Assembly: GCA_016218925.1 (NCBI GenBank)
Contig: JACRCR010000197.1
Span: forward strand, 1 to 52,629
Length of the DNA: 52,629 nt
Direction: 5' to 3'
Origin: Deltaproteobacteria bacterium
Lineage (GTDB): Bacteria > Desulfobacterota > Binatia > UBA1149 > CAITLU01
The position numbers were made by a program, and so were the translations under genes. Positions within the stretch are counted from its first letter, which is position 1. Every line of letters starts with the position of its first letter. Positions 32,633 to 41,608 of this stretch are shown here, in pieces. The notes beneath the pieces were generated by a model, which was given only the letters and a program-made list of their open reading frames with translations, ran no database searches and had not been told where the DNA came from.

Positions 32633-35600
32633 TCAGAAAGCCAGGAACGGCTGGTAGGTCAGTGCGCCACGGTCGCCGAGGTTGAGCACGCCTTTGCCGG
32701 CAAACCACGCGCCGGTCCACACCGTGTCGTAGTCGGCCTGAATGCGTCCGGCCACGCACAGCAAGGTCCCGGCCCCCTGGAAGTGGTTGCCGAAGTCGCA
32801 CTTGTGACCCTTCACGTAGATCAGCACGCGGTCCGGAGTCAGGCCGCCAGTGAGCGTGATGCTGGAGTCGCTGCGCATCTGCAGGTTCTCCGCGATGCGA
32901 AGCACGACCGCAGTGTCGGCGCTGCCGCCGCCGTCGAGTTCGAGAACCGTGTCGGTAGAGCCGCGCACGTCCTCGACATCGATCACGTTGAGCGTGCCCG
33001 GGATCGGCGCGGTCAACGTGGCGGTTTGATTCGCGCGCAGCAGGATGCGTCCGCCGTCCAGGTCGGAATCTAGAGCGGTCAGGTATGCCGAGATGCTCGC
33101 GTAGGAGTCGCGGGCGTCGCCGCAGGCTGCGACCAGCGGATGTGCGCCGCTCAGGTCGTAGTCGCCCGAGGCGTCGTTCTTGGCGGTGACGCTGCCGGCG
33201 GCGAGCGAAGTGACATTGGTTGCTGGCAGCTTGACAGCCGACGGCTTGCCTTTGGCACCGCCGCCGCCGCTGACGATGTCAGCGGTGATCTCGGCGGCTG
33301 CGCCGATCTTGATCACGGCGGTTCCGGCGGAATCGGTGGCCACCACGCTGCCGTCCTCCAGCGAGGACGCTCCGAGCAGGAGCTGCGAGGCGCAGATGTC
33401 GCCCTCGACCAGCGACTGCAGGCCGGTCTTGATGTGATCGCCGCCCGGGTTGCCGCGAACCAGCAAGGTCCACGGACACAGAGCCGCCAACTGTCCATCG
33501 GCGCCCGCGCAGGCACCGGCCGAGCAGGTGTCGCCGGTCGTGCAGACGACGCTGTCGTCGCACGGCAGCGTGTTGTTGGTCGCGGCGCAAAGACCGCCGC
33601 CGTTGCAGGCGTTGGTGGTGCACGGGTTGCCGTCGTCGGTGCAGCCGGTGCCGGCAAGGTCGTTGCAATTGTCGACAGCCTCGTTGCACGCGTTGGCACA
33701 CTCGGAGCCACCCGTACACGGGTCACCGGCGTGGGTGCACGAACCGCCGGCGCAGGTGTCGGCGCCGTTGCAGAACACCGCGTCGTTGCACGGCAGCGTG
33801 TTGTTGGTCGCCGCGCAGGTACCGCTGCCGTCGCAGGCATTGGTGGTGCAGACGTTGCCGTCGTCGGTGCAGGCGGTGCCGGCCACGTCGAGGCAGTTGT
33901 CGACGGCTTCGTTGCAGGCGTTGGCGCACTCGGTGCCGCCCGCGCAGGGGTCTCCGGTGTGCTGGCATGAACCGCCCGCGCACGTGTCGCTACCGTTACA
34001 GTACAGCGAGTCGTTGCACGGCAGGGTGTTGGGGTTGGCGGCGCAGGCGCCGGCCCCGTCGCACAGGTTGGTGGTGCAGACGTTGCCGTCGTCGGTGCAC
34101 GCGGTGCCGGCCGTGACGTTGCAGTTACCGGCCGCCTCGTTGCAGGCGTTGGCGCACTCGCCGCCGGCCGTGCAGGGATCGCCCGGAGGAGCGGTGCAAG
34201 AGCCGCCCGAGCAGGTTTCGTGGCCGCTGCAGAACACGCCGTCGTCGCACTGCGCGTCGGCGCTGCACGGCACGCAGGCCGGCACGAAGGCGGTCGCCGA
34301 AGCCGTGTTGACGCTTCCCACGACCGTGTCGCAGCCGGCGCTGCCGGGACCTGAGACGCAGCCCCACCAGTTGGCGGTCGCGTTCATCGTGCCGGCAGCG
34401 ATGGCGGCGCCGTCGACCCCGTTGGTCGCGTTGCCGAGGATCGAGTTGCTCGTCGCAGAGACTCCGCTGTTGGCCGAAAGGATGCCGTTGCCGTTACCGG
34501 CGATGCGGTTGCAGGTGAGCGCCGCGCTGGCCAGCGTGGCATCGGGAACGCCCACGTAGATGCCGTCGCCGGCGTTGCCGGCGATCTCACTGAGCGTCAC
34601 CGACAGGGCGTAGGAACTGGTGCTGGTGCCGGCGGCGAAGTCCTGGACGTGGACGCCGGTGGTGGCGTGACCGGTGATCGTCTCACCGGACAGCCCGACG
34701 GTCACGTCGCCGTCTCCGAAGGTGTAGACCAGGTACCCGAAACCGCCGTTGTTGCTCAGCGCATTTCCCGAGCCACTGAGCGTAACCGACGACCCGGCCG
34801 AACGGTCTTCGTCTGCGGCGACTACCGCGCCGTCGAGATTGTCGTGGAAGTTGTTGCCGGACACGGTCAGGTCGATGTCGACGTCACCTGCGTACCCGTC
34901 GTAGGTGTTGCCGATGTACAGGGCCCACTGCGAGTCGGAGATCTCGTTACCGGCGATGGTGACGGGCTTGCTGATCGGCGACACCACATCCCACGTGAAA
35001 GCGTTTTCTATGTAGATGCCGGCGGAATTGCTTCCGTCGGAGGCAGCCGGGGTGTCGTATCCGTAGATGGTGTTTCCGGAGACGACGGCGGTGGAGGCGG
35101 AGCCGATCTCCATCGCATAGCCGAAGTCGGCCGTGGTCTTGTAGATGGTATTGCCGGTGATCGTCATGTCCACGTAGTCGTGCGTGAGGATTCCGACTCG
35201 GCCGGTGTCGATGAGGGTATTGTCGGAGACGGTGATGGCGGCACGCGCTCCCGCGCTGTATCCGGGCGCTCTGAAGTAGGAGCCGATCTCGTAGTAGCCT
35301 CCGGCGGATTCCGGAACCGACAGGTTCTTGACGATGTTGTTGTCGACCGTCCCGGTGCTGTCCCAGTAGAAGATCGCATAGATCTGGTTGCCCTTGACCA
35401 GATCCAGATCCAGCGTGACGTTCTGCAAGACGATGTCGGTCGAGTTGACGACGCGGACCGCCGTCTTGCGGCTGCAGCCGTAGGCAAGGCCGAAACAGGC
35501 GGTGCTGGCCGGTTTGATGTTCACCGTCGTCTTGTCGGCGCCGTTGATCGTCAGGCCGGCAACGCCCTCGATATCGATCGGCGCGTCGTAGGTTCCCGCC

Positions 35601-36622
35601 GCGACGTTGATGGTGTCGCCGTCGCAGGCCTGGTCGACCGCGTACTGAATCGTCTTGCACGGAGCGGCCGCGCTGGTGCAGTCGTTGTTGCCGCCGAAGT
35701 CGTCGCCGGCGGCATCAACGTAGCGCGCGCTCGGGCAGGTGGAGACTATTTCAGAAAGGCCGTCGAGCGAGACGATGCTCGCCGGCAACTGGGGGGCGAG
35801 ATCGTAGAGTGAAGTCGCGGTCCAGGTGGTCGGATTGACGCTGTAGACCGCCGTGGCCGATCCGGGCACCGGGTACCAGGTCACCGCGAACAGGTTGCCG
35901 GCGCTGTCGAACTCCCAGCCGTCGATCATGCCGACGCCTTCGACCGCGGAGTCGCCGGTTCCGACTTGGGTGAACGGCGTCGTCATGATGTCCGGCGACG
36001 TGTAGACGATGCTTCCTTCCTTGTGCGAGGGCGTGTAGCCCCACGACGTCGCGTACCAGAGCCCGTCGTGGTAGTCGAGGCCGCAATCGGGATAGGAACC
36101 GATGAACGCGCCTACGGTCGCACCGGTGACGTCGCCGTTGGCGTCCAGGAGAACATGGATAGCATAACCGCGCAGAGTGGATCCGCTGGATGCATTCTCG
36201 ACGGCGTAGAGTTGACCGTCGTGGAACTCGAGGGCATTGGCCTGCGAGTAGGTCTGTCCGAGGTATCCGGCGATCGAAGCGTCGGACAGAACGGCCCCGG
36301 TGTATCTGTTGACCTTGGCGATCTTGAAGTCGTGGGTGTCCATCGAGGACCCCGAATCGATGTTGTAGGTGTTGTGAACGGCGTACAGGTATTCTCCGCT
36401 GTCGGCGAGCCCCGCGATCCACATCCAGTTCGAGCTTTCGAAACCGAACGGCGTGGTGGTGGTCCCGCTGGTAGTATCGAACTGGAAGACCACTGGGCTC
36501 GGCCCGCTGGCTCCGCTTCCCCAGTCCGGACTTCCGGTCCCCCACAACTCTTCCGCGCCGGCCGGGTTGCCGGCCGCCAGGATCAATCCAGCCAGCGATA
36601 GAATGGCGAGTAACCTTTTCAT
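32633..36622 (-). CDS. Very large secreted beta-helix and Cys-rich repeat protein
   Basis: 1,329 residues. A clean signal peptide (MKRLLAILSLAGLILAAGNPAGA) is preceded by a GGGAGGA site. Residues about 25-325 look like a beta-propeller-type sensor or adhesin region ('ALEFHDGQLYAVENASSG', 'WYPVPGSATAVYSVNP'). About 330-790 form a right-handed parallel beta-helix ('SGNTIYGY', 'ISDSQWALYIGNT'). About 785-1045 is a Cys-rich tract with tandem 76-residue repeats. The final 280 residues ('LTGGLTPDRVLIYVKGHKCDFG') resemble the ice-binding/DUF3494 adhesin fold. This is probably a surface or extracellular adhesive structure, all inferred from fold-like patterns. It stands alone, convergent with hyfI. 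Confidence 0.85.
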   Translation of the reverse strand: MKRLLAILSLAGLILAAGNPAGAEELWGTGSPDWGSGASGPSPVVFQFDTTSGTTTTPFGFESSNWMWIAGLADSGEYLYAVHNTYNIDSGSSMDTHDFKIAKVNRYTGAVLSDASIAGYLGQTYSQANALEFHDGQLYAVENASSGSTLRGYAIHVLLDANGDVTGATVGAFIGSYPDCGLDYHDGLWYATSWGYTPSHKEGSIVYTSPDIMTTPFTQVGTGDSAVEGVGMIDGWEFDSAGNLFAVTWYPVPGSATAVYSVNPTTWTATSLYDLAPQLPASIVSLDGLSEIVSTCPSARYVDAAGDDFGGNNDCTSAAAPCKTIQYAVDQACDGDTINVAAGTYDAPIDIEGVAGLTINGADKTTVNIKPASTACFGLAYGCSRKTAVRVVNSTDIVLQNVTLDLDLVKGNQIYAIFYWDSTGTVDNNIVKNLSVPESAGGYYEIGSYFRAPGYSAGARAAITVSDNTLIDTGRVGILTHDYVDMTITGNTIYKTTADFGYAMEIGSASTAVVSGNTIYGYDTPAASDGSNSAGIYIENAFTWDVVSPISKPVTIAGNEISDSQWALYIGNTYDGYAGDVDIDLTVSGNNFHDNLDGAVVAADEDRSAGSSVTLSGSGNALSNNGGFGYLVYTFGDGDVTVGLSGETITGHATTGVHVQDFAAGTSTSSYALSVTLSEIAGNAGDGIYVGVPDATLASAALTCNRIAGNGNGILSANSGVSATSNSILGNATNGVDGAAIAAGTMNATANWWGCVSGPGSAGCDTVVGSVNTASATAFVPACVPCSADAQCDDGVFCSGHETCSGGSCTAPPGDPCTAGGECANACNEAAGNCNVTAGTACTDDGNVCTTNLCDGAGACAANPNTLPCNDSLYCNGSDTCAGGSCQHTGDPCAGGTECANACNEAVDNCLDVAGTACTDDGNVCTTNACDGSGTCAATNNTLPCNDAVFCNGADTCAGGSCTHAGDPCTGGSECANACNEAVDNCNDLAGTGCTDDGNPCTTNACNGGGLCAATNNTLPCDDSVVCTTGDTCSAGACAGADGQLAALCPWTLLVRGNPGGDHIKTGLQSLVEGDICASQLLLGASSLEDGSVVATDSAGTAVIKIGAAAEITADIVSGGGGAKGKPSAVKLPATNVTSLAAGSVTAKNDASGDYDLSGAHPLVAACGDARDSYASISAYLTALDSDLDGGRILLRANQTATLTAPIPGTLNVIDVEDVRGSTDTVLELDGGGSADTAVVLRIAENLQMRSDSSITLTGGLTPDRVLIYVKGHKCDFGNHFQGAGTLLCVAGRIQADYDTVWTGAWFAGKGVLNLGDRGALTYQPFLAF
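33490..34268 (-). repeat. 228-bp tandem repeats encoding 76-residue Cys-rich units
   Basis: About three and a half copies, recognisable from the anchor CACGGCAG at 33561, 33789 and 34017, exactly 228 bases apart. Each unit encodes the pattern CNDxxxCNGxDTCAGGSC, then GDPCxGGxECANACNEA, then CTDDGNxCTTNAC. The copies are highly similar at DNA level, which suggests recent duplication and a chance of copy-number variation between strains. The CTDDGNxCTTxxC part resembles Dictyostelium-type repeats found in bacterial surface proteins. Confidence 0.85.
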
Positions 36623-36725
36623 GCTGAGTCCTCCCTGCGAGCTTGTCGTTGCCTTCTTGCCTTGTTGCCGGGGGTAGGTGCGTTGCCGGTGGCGAGTACG
36701 GCCTGCGGCGGCGGTGGCGAACAAA

Positions 36726-36776
36726 GAGCCAAAAAAGGTGGCTCACCATACCCGCGCGCCTGCGGGCCCGGTATGG
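36726..36776 (-). terminator. Possible terminator for the GNAT gene
   Basis: Read on the minus strand, CCATACC (complement of 36770-36776) pairs with GGTATGG (complement of 36746-36752) around an inner GC-rich stem. It is followed nine bases later by six T residues. A second small hairpin (GAGCCA/TGGCTC, 36726-36744) has the T-run in its loop. It lies about 195 bases downstream of the GNAT stop. Confidence 0.35.
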
Positions 36777-36794
36777 GGCGTTTGCGCCGTTTGT

Positions 36795-36814
36795 CATGGG
36801 GCATGTGCCCCATG
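36795..36814. promoter_or_regulatory. 20-base palindrome, candidate operator of the large secreted protein gene
   Basis: CATGGGGCA-TG-TGCCCCATG has two 9-base arms around a TG centre. It is located about 175 bases upstream of the start at 36622, in the region where the promoter of that minus-strand gene is expected. It may bind a dimeric regulator or fold as an RNA hairpin. Confidence 0.45.
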
Positions 36815-36970
36815 CGATGGGGGTTGAGGATCAGGTGATGGCCGCGCCGCCGTTGCGACGCTCAGCAGGCTGCGGGCTGCTGCCGGCTCAGTGGCGCGCG
36901 GGCGCGATCGGAGCGGCGCTCATCGCCGGCGCATCTGGAGCGTAGCGCCGCGCGACGCTACGTCAGGCCC

Positions 36971-37756
36971 TCACGGCATCACGACGTACCACGGGTAGCG
37001 CGTGATCTCGCGATACCCCATGCGGCGGTAGATCGGCTCGCCCATCACCGACGCTTGCAGCGCGGCGACCTTGGCGCCCATGTCGAAGCCGGCGTTGCCG
37101 GCCACGCGCGTGCACGCCTCGGCCAGCCCGCGGCCGCGCGCCTGCGGCGTGGTGCCCACCCAGTACACGCCCGCCACGCCGTGGGTGACCATCACCATCG
37201 CCGCCGCCGCCGCCTCGCCGTCGACGCGCGCGACGAAGGCGGCAACGTGGGGCTGGGTGAAGAAACGATGGTCGGCGAAGTGCGCGAGCACGATGCGCGC
37301 AGGCATGCCGTAGGTTGCGTAGGCGGCGCCCGACACCGCTGCGAAGGCGGCGGCGCCGGCAGCGTCGGTGACGCGCTGGATCGTCACGTCGGCCGGTAGC
37401 GCGGCCTCTGGCAGAGGGGCGTCGAGCGCCATGCCGGGGCTGTTGCCGAAAACACTGATGCCGCCCTCTTCGAGTGCTGCGGCGACGTCGGCGTCGCGGT
37501 GCGCCATCAGGCAGAAGGTGTAACCGTGTCCGCGCGGCCCGAAGAAGACGCCGGCTCTGTCGATCATCGCCCGCGCTGGCAAGGCGGGGTCGCTGCGCAT
37601 CACGCCGGTGAAGCCCACCGGGAAGCGATGCCCCGGCACGAAGAACACCAGCCCGTCTTCCTCGTGCACGATTCCGCCGGCCGCCCAGCGGGCGCCCTCG
37701 CGGTTGAACTCGACGAAGTTGAGATCGGCGCGCTGGAGCAGGGAGGGATCGTCCAT
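36971..37756 (-). CDS. GNAT-family N-acetyltransferase
   Basis: 261 residues. The C-terminal half has the acetyl-CoA-binding signature 'VYWVGTTPQARGRGLAEACTR' (motif A, QxRGRG), then 'LQASVMGEPIYRRMGYREITRYPWYV', a usual motif B end. The N-terminal half (about 1-125) is a divergent domain with 'GGIVHEEDGLVFFVPGHRFPVGFTG', as in two-domain GNATs. The substrate cannot be deduced. The ATG at 37756 was chosen because the upstream in-frame extension is Arg-rich and unconserved-looking. No ribosome site is evident. Confidence 0.85.
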   Translation of the reverse strand: MDDPSLLQRADLNFVEFNREGARWAAGGIVHEEDGLVFFVPGHRFPVGFTGVMRSDPALPARAMIDRAGVFFGPRGHGYTFCLMAHRDADVAAALEEGGISVFGNSPGMALDAPLPEAALPADVTIQRVTDAAGAAAFAAVSGAAYATYGMPARIVLAHFADHRFFTQPHVAAFVARVDGEAAAAAMVMVTHGVAGVYWVGTTPQARGRGLAEACTRVAGNAGFDMGAKVAALQASVMGEPIYRRMGYREITRYPWYVVMP

Positions 37757-38010
37757 CGTGCGAACATGCGATGGATCGCCGGACAAGGGAAGGCGGGAGC
37801 AGCGCGTTGGGACCCCGAACGAGCGCAGGCTCAGGCCAAGCGCGCGGTCTCGCCCCGTGCGCACGGGGGGCGGGCAGCCTCGGTGGGTCAGGGCGACTTT
37901 CTCCTTGAGTCGCGGCGCTCGATTGCTGTACCGTCAGCTTTCCCCCTCCGGCAACGGAGCCGAAGGGCGAACCCGCCCTCGGAGGCGGTTTCTCCGCAAC
38001 GGAGGCCGTG

Positions 38011-39138
38011 ATGAACATTCCACTGACGTCGTCGCGCGTGGCGGCGATCCTCGGCTGCTCGCTCGTGCTTGGTGTGGCTGCGCCATACATCTCCTCTGCG
38101 ACCGTGTGCGTCGCTCCGGACGACGGCGCGGGAAGCGCCACCCTTCCGAACACGATTCCTACTGGCTCATGCACCGCCGGCTACATTCCGCCGAGCGAGG
38201 TCTACAAGATCATCGATGGGCTTCCCACTGGTACGACGATCGATATCACAGCGGAACAAACCGACTTCGCGTGCGCCGCCTCCGGCGTGTGTTCGTTCGC
38301 GATCACACCGGGGGTGGATTGCAACGATCCGGGCGGCAGCCTCGGCGGCGGCGAAGGATGCGCCGCGACCGTGATGCACATGACGATGACCGGAACCGGG
38401 ACACTCACCGGGTTCAGCCGCATGATCAACCTGGCGGTCGATGTCGAACACCACTTCGCGCCCCGGACGCCGGCCACCTCGCCGCAGAGCTTCAATACGG
38501 TCGTGTTCCGCAGTCTCGGACAGATGACGGGCGATCCCGACTTCGATCTGCTGCGCATCGTGGGTGGCAGCGATTTCGGCTTGCCGAGCCCAGGGCACAC
38601 CATCCTCACCACTGACGCGGGCGGATGGGCGGTGGACAGCTTCTTCGACCTCACCTATCGCATCGACTTCGTCGGCGCTGCCGCCAGCGCCTGGCTCGCG
38701 GGCAGGTCGGGCAGCACGAACGGGACCATTCGTATCCGACTCGGCGAAGTCGCGCCGCCGACCACCACCACGACCACCACGACTACGACCACGACGCTGC
38801 CCGTCTACGATCACCTCGAGTGCTTCAGAGCCAAGGACGCGATGAAGTTGACCGGTGTCGTCGACCTGCCGACGCTGGCTGGAACGCCGTACGATGCGAT
38901 GGGGTGCACGATCAGCCGGGCGAAGAAGTATTGCACGCCGGCGCAAAAGCTCGTCGTGAGTTCGACTCCGCCCGCGACACCGATGCCGGGACCGGACCTG
39001 ACCAGCGACTACGTTTGTTACAGGATCAAGTGCCCGCGGGTGGACATCACCCAGGGCGTTGCCGACCAGTTCGGGACGCGCGATCTGATCAAGATGAAAC
39101 AGACCGAACTGTGCGTCCCGGCCGTACGCACGCCGTGA
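38011..39138 (+). CDS. Secreted protein with poly-threonine linker and C-terminal Cys-containing domain
   Basis: 375 residues. A signal peptide (hydrophobic 11-28) is followed by an N-terminal domain of about 215 residues that looks all-beta, with several Cys. Then comes a run of twelve Thr residues (bases 38761-38796), and a C-terminal domain of about 110 residues ('DHLECFRAKD', 'MGCTISRAKKYCTP', 'YVCYRIKCPR', 'VADQFGTRDL', 'TELCVPA'). That C-terminal pattern resembles a domain common in deltaproteobacterial and Binatota secreted proteins, which I recall as DUF7450. The Thr run is probably a flexible, perhaps O-glycosylated, linker. A GGAGG site lies 5 bases before ATG; an overlapping GTG at 38008 is the alternative. 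Confidence 0.8.
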   Translation: MNIPLTSSRVAAILGCSLVLGVAAPYISSATVCVAPDDGAGSATLPNTIPTGSCTAGYIPPSEVYKIIDGLPTGTTIDITAEQTDFACAASGVCSFAITPGVDCNDPGGSLGGGEGCAATVMHMTMTGTGTLTGFSRMINLAVDVEHHFAPRTPATSPQSFNTVVFRSLGQMTGDPDFDLLRIVGGSDFGLPSPGHTILTTDAGGWAVDSFFDLTYRIDFVGAAASAWLAGRSGSTNGTIRIRLGEVAPPTTTTTTTTTTTTLPVYDHLECFRAKDAMKLTGVVDLPTLAGTPYDAMGCTISRAKKYCTPAQKLVVSSTPPATPMPGPDLTSDYVCYRIKCPRVDITQGVADQFGTRDLIKMKQTELCVPAVRTP

Positions 39139-39160
39139 CGCCGGGTGCGTGAGTTACGTC

Positions 39161-39186
39161 GGGGAGGCGGCGCAGGCCGTCTCCTC
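39161..39186. terminator. Hairpin between convergent genes
   Basis: GGGGAGGCGGC (39161-39171) pairs with GCCGTCTCCTC (39176-39186) through nine Watson-Crick pairs and two G-U pairs around a GCAG tetraloop. It lies 22 bases after the Thr-linker gene and 26 bases beyond the acoC stop. There is no T-run, so intrinsic termination is uncertain. Confidence 0.45.
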
Positions 39187-39212
39187 GGCGCGCAAGATCG
39201 CCGCGAACGCGC

Positions 39213-40532
39213 TCAGTGCGCGCGCAGGTGAGCGAGCAGCGCCTCGCAGACAGCCTCGGCTGCTTCGGTGGCGGCGGCGTGACCGACGCTGTCGAGCACG
39301 CACAGGCTGGCGCCGGCGATCGCACTCCCGAGCGCCTCGCCCCTGGGAGTCAGCAGATCGGCGCCCGCCGCAATAACCAACGTGGGTACGCTCACGTCGG
39401 TGAGGTTGGCGCTGCGCGAGCCCGACCAGGCGGCAATGCCGGCGGCCCAGCGGTCCAGAGCGTCGGCCGGCGCGACCGAGAGCGCCGCGCTCAAGCCTCG
39501 CTGCATGCGCTCGCGCAGCTTGTCGTCGCCGAGTACGCGCTGCGAGAACAGCCACGGCAGCAGTGCGCGCGAGAGCGTGTCGGTGCCGGCGTGACGGGCG
39601 ATTGCGCGCCAGCCATCCGCCACCGCACGCAGTCGCGGCGTCGCATCGACGAACGGTGTGATCAGCGTCAGCGATCGCACCCGCGCGGGAAAACGCAGCG
39701 CCAGTTCCAGCGCGACGGCGGAGCCCAGACTGGCGCCGACCAGGTGAACCGGCCCGCCGAGGGTGGCGGCCAGCGCGGCCGCGTCCTCCGCGCCGGCTGC
39801 GACTTCATAGATCTGCTGATCCGGAGCGTCGGAAGCGCCGATGCCGCGCGGATGCAGTCCGATGACTTCGAACCCGCCAGCCGCGGTCAGCGCCTGGATC
39901 TGTGGCGCGAAGCTTGCCACACCGACGCCGAAACCCGGCAGCAATACCACCGGGGCGCCGGCGCCCTGGCGCAGCACTTCCAGGCTGAGCCCCGGTGAGA
40001 CCTCGACCAGGCGCTCGCGACGCGAGGCGAAGGCTTCGATGTCTTCCTTCGTGACGCGGCCGCCGGGCCCGGTTCCGGCGACTCTAGCCGCGTCTATGCC
40101 GAGACTGCGCGCCAGCGCGCGCGCCGCCGGGGTTACCGGCGCGGCCTCACCGCGTGGCGGTGCGGCGTGCGACGACGCGCCTGTTCCACGCGGCGCGCCG
40201 CTGCGCGCGCTCGGCGCGGCCGGTGTCGCGGGTGTGTCGTCGATGATCCGTTCATTGTCGCGCCGGAACGCCTGTGCGTCGAACGGTTCGTCGATCGAGG
40301 CCGTGATCGCACCGAGCAGACTGCCGCAGGGCACCGTCTCGCCGGCTTCGACGTAGATGTGGCGCAGCACGCCGGAGTCGGTGGCCTCGAGCTCGACCTG
40401 AGTCTTCTCGGATTCGATCAGGACGACGGTGTGTCCTTTCTCGACGGCGTCGCCCACTGCCAGCGGCCATTCGACGACGCTGCCTTCGCGCATCGTCATG
40501 CCCAACTTGGGCATCGCGACTACGGTAGCCAC
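39213..40532 (-). CDS. acoC: Acetoin-dehydrogenase-type E2: lipoyl, E1/E3-binding and alpha/beta-hydrolase domains
   Basis: 439 residues. Residues 1-78 form a lipoyl domain with lipoylated K43 in 'IESEKTQVE'. Residues about 133-168 form a peripheral subunit-binding domain ('VTPAARALARSLGIDAARVAGTGPGGRVTKEDIEAF'). Residues about 185-439 form an alpha/beta hydrolase with nucleophile S268 in 'LVGASLGSA', an Asp region 'VIAAGADLLTPRG' and a C-terminal His in 'DSVGHAAA'. An alpha/beta-hydrolase-type catalytic domain instead of the CAT/HTH-type acyltransferase marks the AcoC class. The GTG start has a GGAGGG site upstream. It follows acoB by 21 bases. Confidence 0.92.
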   Translation of the reverse strand: MATVVAMPKLGMTMREGSVVEWPLAVGDAVEKGHTVVLIESEKTQVELEATDSGVLRHIYVEAGETVPCGSLLGAITASIDEPFDAQAFRRDNERIIDDTPATPAAPSARSGAPRGTGASSHAAPPRGEAAPVTPAARALARSLGIDAARVAGTGPGGRVTKEDIEAFASRRERLVEVSPGLSLEVLRQGAGAPVVLLPGFGVGVASFAPQIQALTAAGGFEVIGLHPRGIGASDAPDQQIYEVAAGAEDAAALAATLGGPVHLVGASLGSAVALELALRFPARVRSLTLITPFVDATPRLRAVADGWRAIARHAGTDTLSRALLPWLFSQRVLGDDKLRERMQRGLSAALSVAPADALDRWAAGIAAWSGSRSANLTDVSVPTLVIAAGADLLTPRGEALGSAIAGASLCVLDSVGHAAATEAAEAVCEALLAHLRAH

Positions 40533-40553
40533 TGCTATTACTTCGCCCTCCGA

Positions 40554-41582
40554 TCAGAGCAGGCCGCGCACGGCTTCGAGGATGCGCGCCGTCGAGGGCA
40601 TGTAGGCTTCTTCGAGTACGCGCGTGAACGGCACCGGGCACATCGCCGCGGTAACCCGTCTCACCGGACCGTTGAGCAGGTCGAAGCCTTTGTCGACGCA
40701 CAGCGCGGCGACGTCACTGGCGATGCCGCAGCGAGGTGTCGCCTCGTCGACGACCACCAACCGTCCGGTCTTGGCCAGCGTGGTCAGGATCGCTTCTTCG
40801 TCCAGTGGTGCGAGCGAGCGCAGGTCGAGCACTTCGGCGCTGATCCCGTCGCGTTCGAGCTCGGCGGCCGCGGCCAGCGCCATCCCAACCGTCGCGCCCA
40901 TGCCGACCAGCGAAACGTCACTGCCGGCGCGCACGATGTTGGCCTTGCCAATCGGGACTTCGTAGTCGCCTTCGGGTACGTCGGTGGACAGGAACAGGAT
41001 GCCCTTGGGCTCGCAGAAGACCACCGGGTCGTCGCAGCGGATGGCCGCCAGCAGCAGCCCCTTGGCATCGGCCGCGTTGGAAGGGATGACGGTCTTGAGG
41101 CCCGGAATGCCGGCCGTCATCCAGTACAGCGACTGCGAGTGCTGGGCCGCGGCCTGCATCCCGGCGCCGGTGACGGTGCGCACGGTCAGCGGGATGCGCG
41201 CCTTGCCGCCGAACATGTAGCGGAACTTGGAGGCCTGGTTGAGCAGAGGATCCAGGCAGGTTCCGATGAAGTCCATGAACATCAGTTCGACCACCGGACG
41301 CATGCCGGTCACCGCCGCGCCCACCGCGGTGCCGAGAATGCCCATCTCGCTGATCGGGGTGTCGAGCACCTGGCTCGGAAAGTCTCCGACCAGCCCTCGC
41401 GTCACGCTCATGATGCCGCCCATCTCGTCGGTGCCTTCGGGACGGCGCCCTCCGCCGGCAACGTCCTCTCCCATCAGGATCACAGTGGGGTCGCTCGCCA
41501 TCGCGATGCGCAGCGCTTCGGCGATCGCGAACGCGGTGGGGATTTCTCTGGGTTCTCGTGTCTGGCTTGCTTGGTCGGCCAT
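40554..41582 (-). CDS. acoB: Acetoin-dehydrogenase-type E1 component, beta subunit
   Basis: 342 residues, the transketolase-like beta subunit of a thiamine-diphosphate E1. The N-terminal part shows 'IAEALRIAMASDPTVILMGEDVAGGG', whose Glu activates the cofactor, and 'DTPISEMGILGTAVGAAVTGMRPVVELMFMDFI'. 'MQAAAQHSQSLYWMTAGIPGLKTVIPSNAADAKGLL' and a C-terminal transketolase-C domain complete the family layout. With AcoA it cleaves acetoin, or another 2-oxo/2-hydroxyketone substrate. The ATG has a GGAG site 8 bases upstream and lies 26 bases after acoA. Confidence 0.93.
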   Translation of the reverse strand: MADQASQTREPREIPTAFAIAEALRIAMASDPTVILMGEDVAGGGRRPEGTDEMGGIMSVTRGLVGDFPSQVLDTPISEMGILGTAVGAAVTGMRPVVELMFMDFIGTCLDPLLNQASKFRYMFGGKARIPLTVRTVTGAGMQAAAQHSQSLYWMTAGIPGLKTVIPSNAADAKGLLLAAIRCDDPVVFCEPKGILFLSTDVPEGDYEVPIGKANIVRAGSDVSLVGMGATVGMALAAAAELERDGISAEVLDLRSLAPLDEEAILTTLAKTGRLVVVDEATPRCGIASDVAALCVDKGFDLLNGPVRRVTAAMCPVPFTRVLEEAYMPSTARILEAVRGLL

Positions 41583-41608
41583 CGTCGTTTCTCCGTTCGC
41601 TTCGTCGC

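Larger units (their letters stand above)
36623..36970. other. 348-base intergenic region with dense inverted repeats
   Basis: It lies between the GNAT gene and the large secreted gene, both on the minus strand. No coding potential was seen. It contains a possible terminator (36726-36776) and a 20-base palindrome (36795-36814), plus GGCG-TTTG-CGCC at 36777-36788. The heptamer ATGGGGC recurs around 36773 and 36796, with a near copy (ATGGGGG) at 36817. The part from 36830 to 36970 shows nothing I recognise. Confidence 0.55.

Noticed and set aside
33490-34268. The 228-base periodic pattern as a CRISPR array or mobile-element repeat
   Set aside because: The repeats are in frame, encode 76-residue Cys-rich protein units and have no spacer structure.
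32633-36724. Long open frames on the plus strand opposite the Cys-rich protein (for example around 33140-33970 and 33450-34559)
   Set aside because: They are shadows of the repeat-rich minus-strand gene: composition is low-complexity Ala/Val/Gly or Ser/Pro/Leu and no signal, motif or ribosome site supports them.
36971-37864. A longer GNAT start 36 codons upstream of 37756
   Set aside because: The extra residues are Arg/Ser-rich and lack family features, while the ATG at 37756 opens directly into the conserved N-terminal domain.
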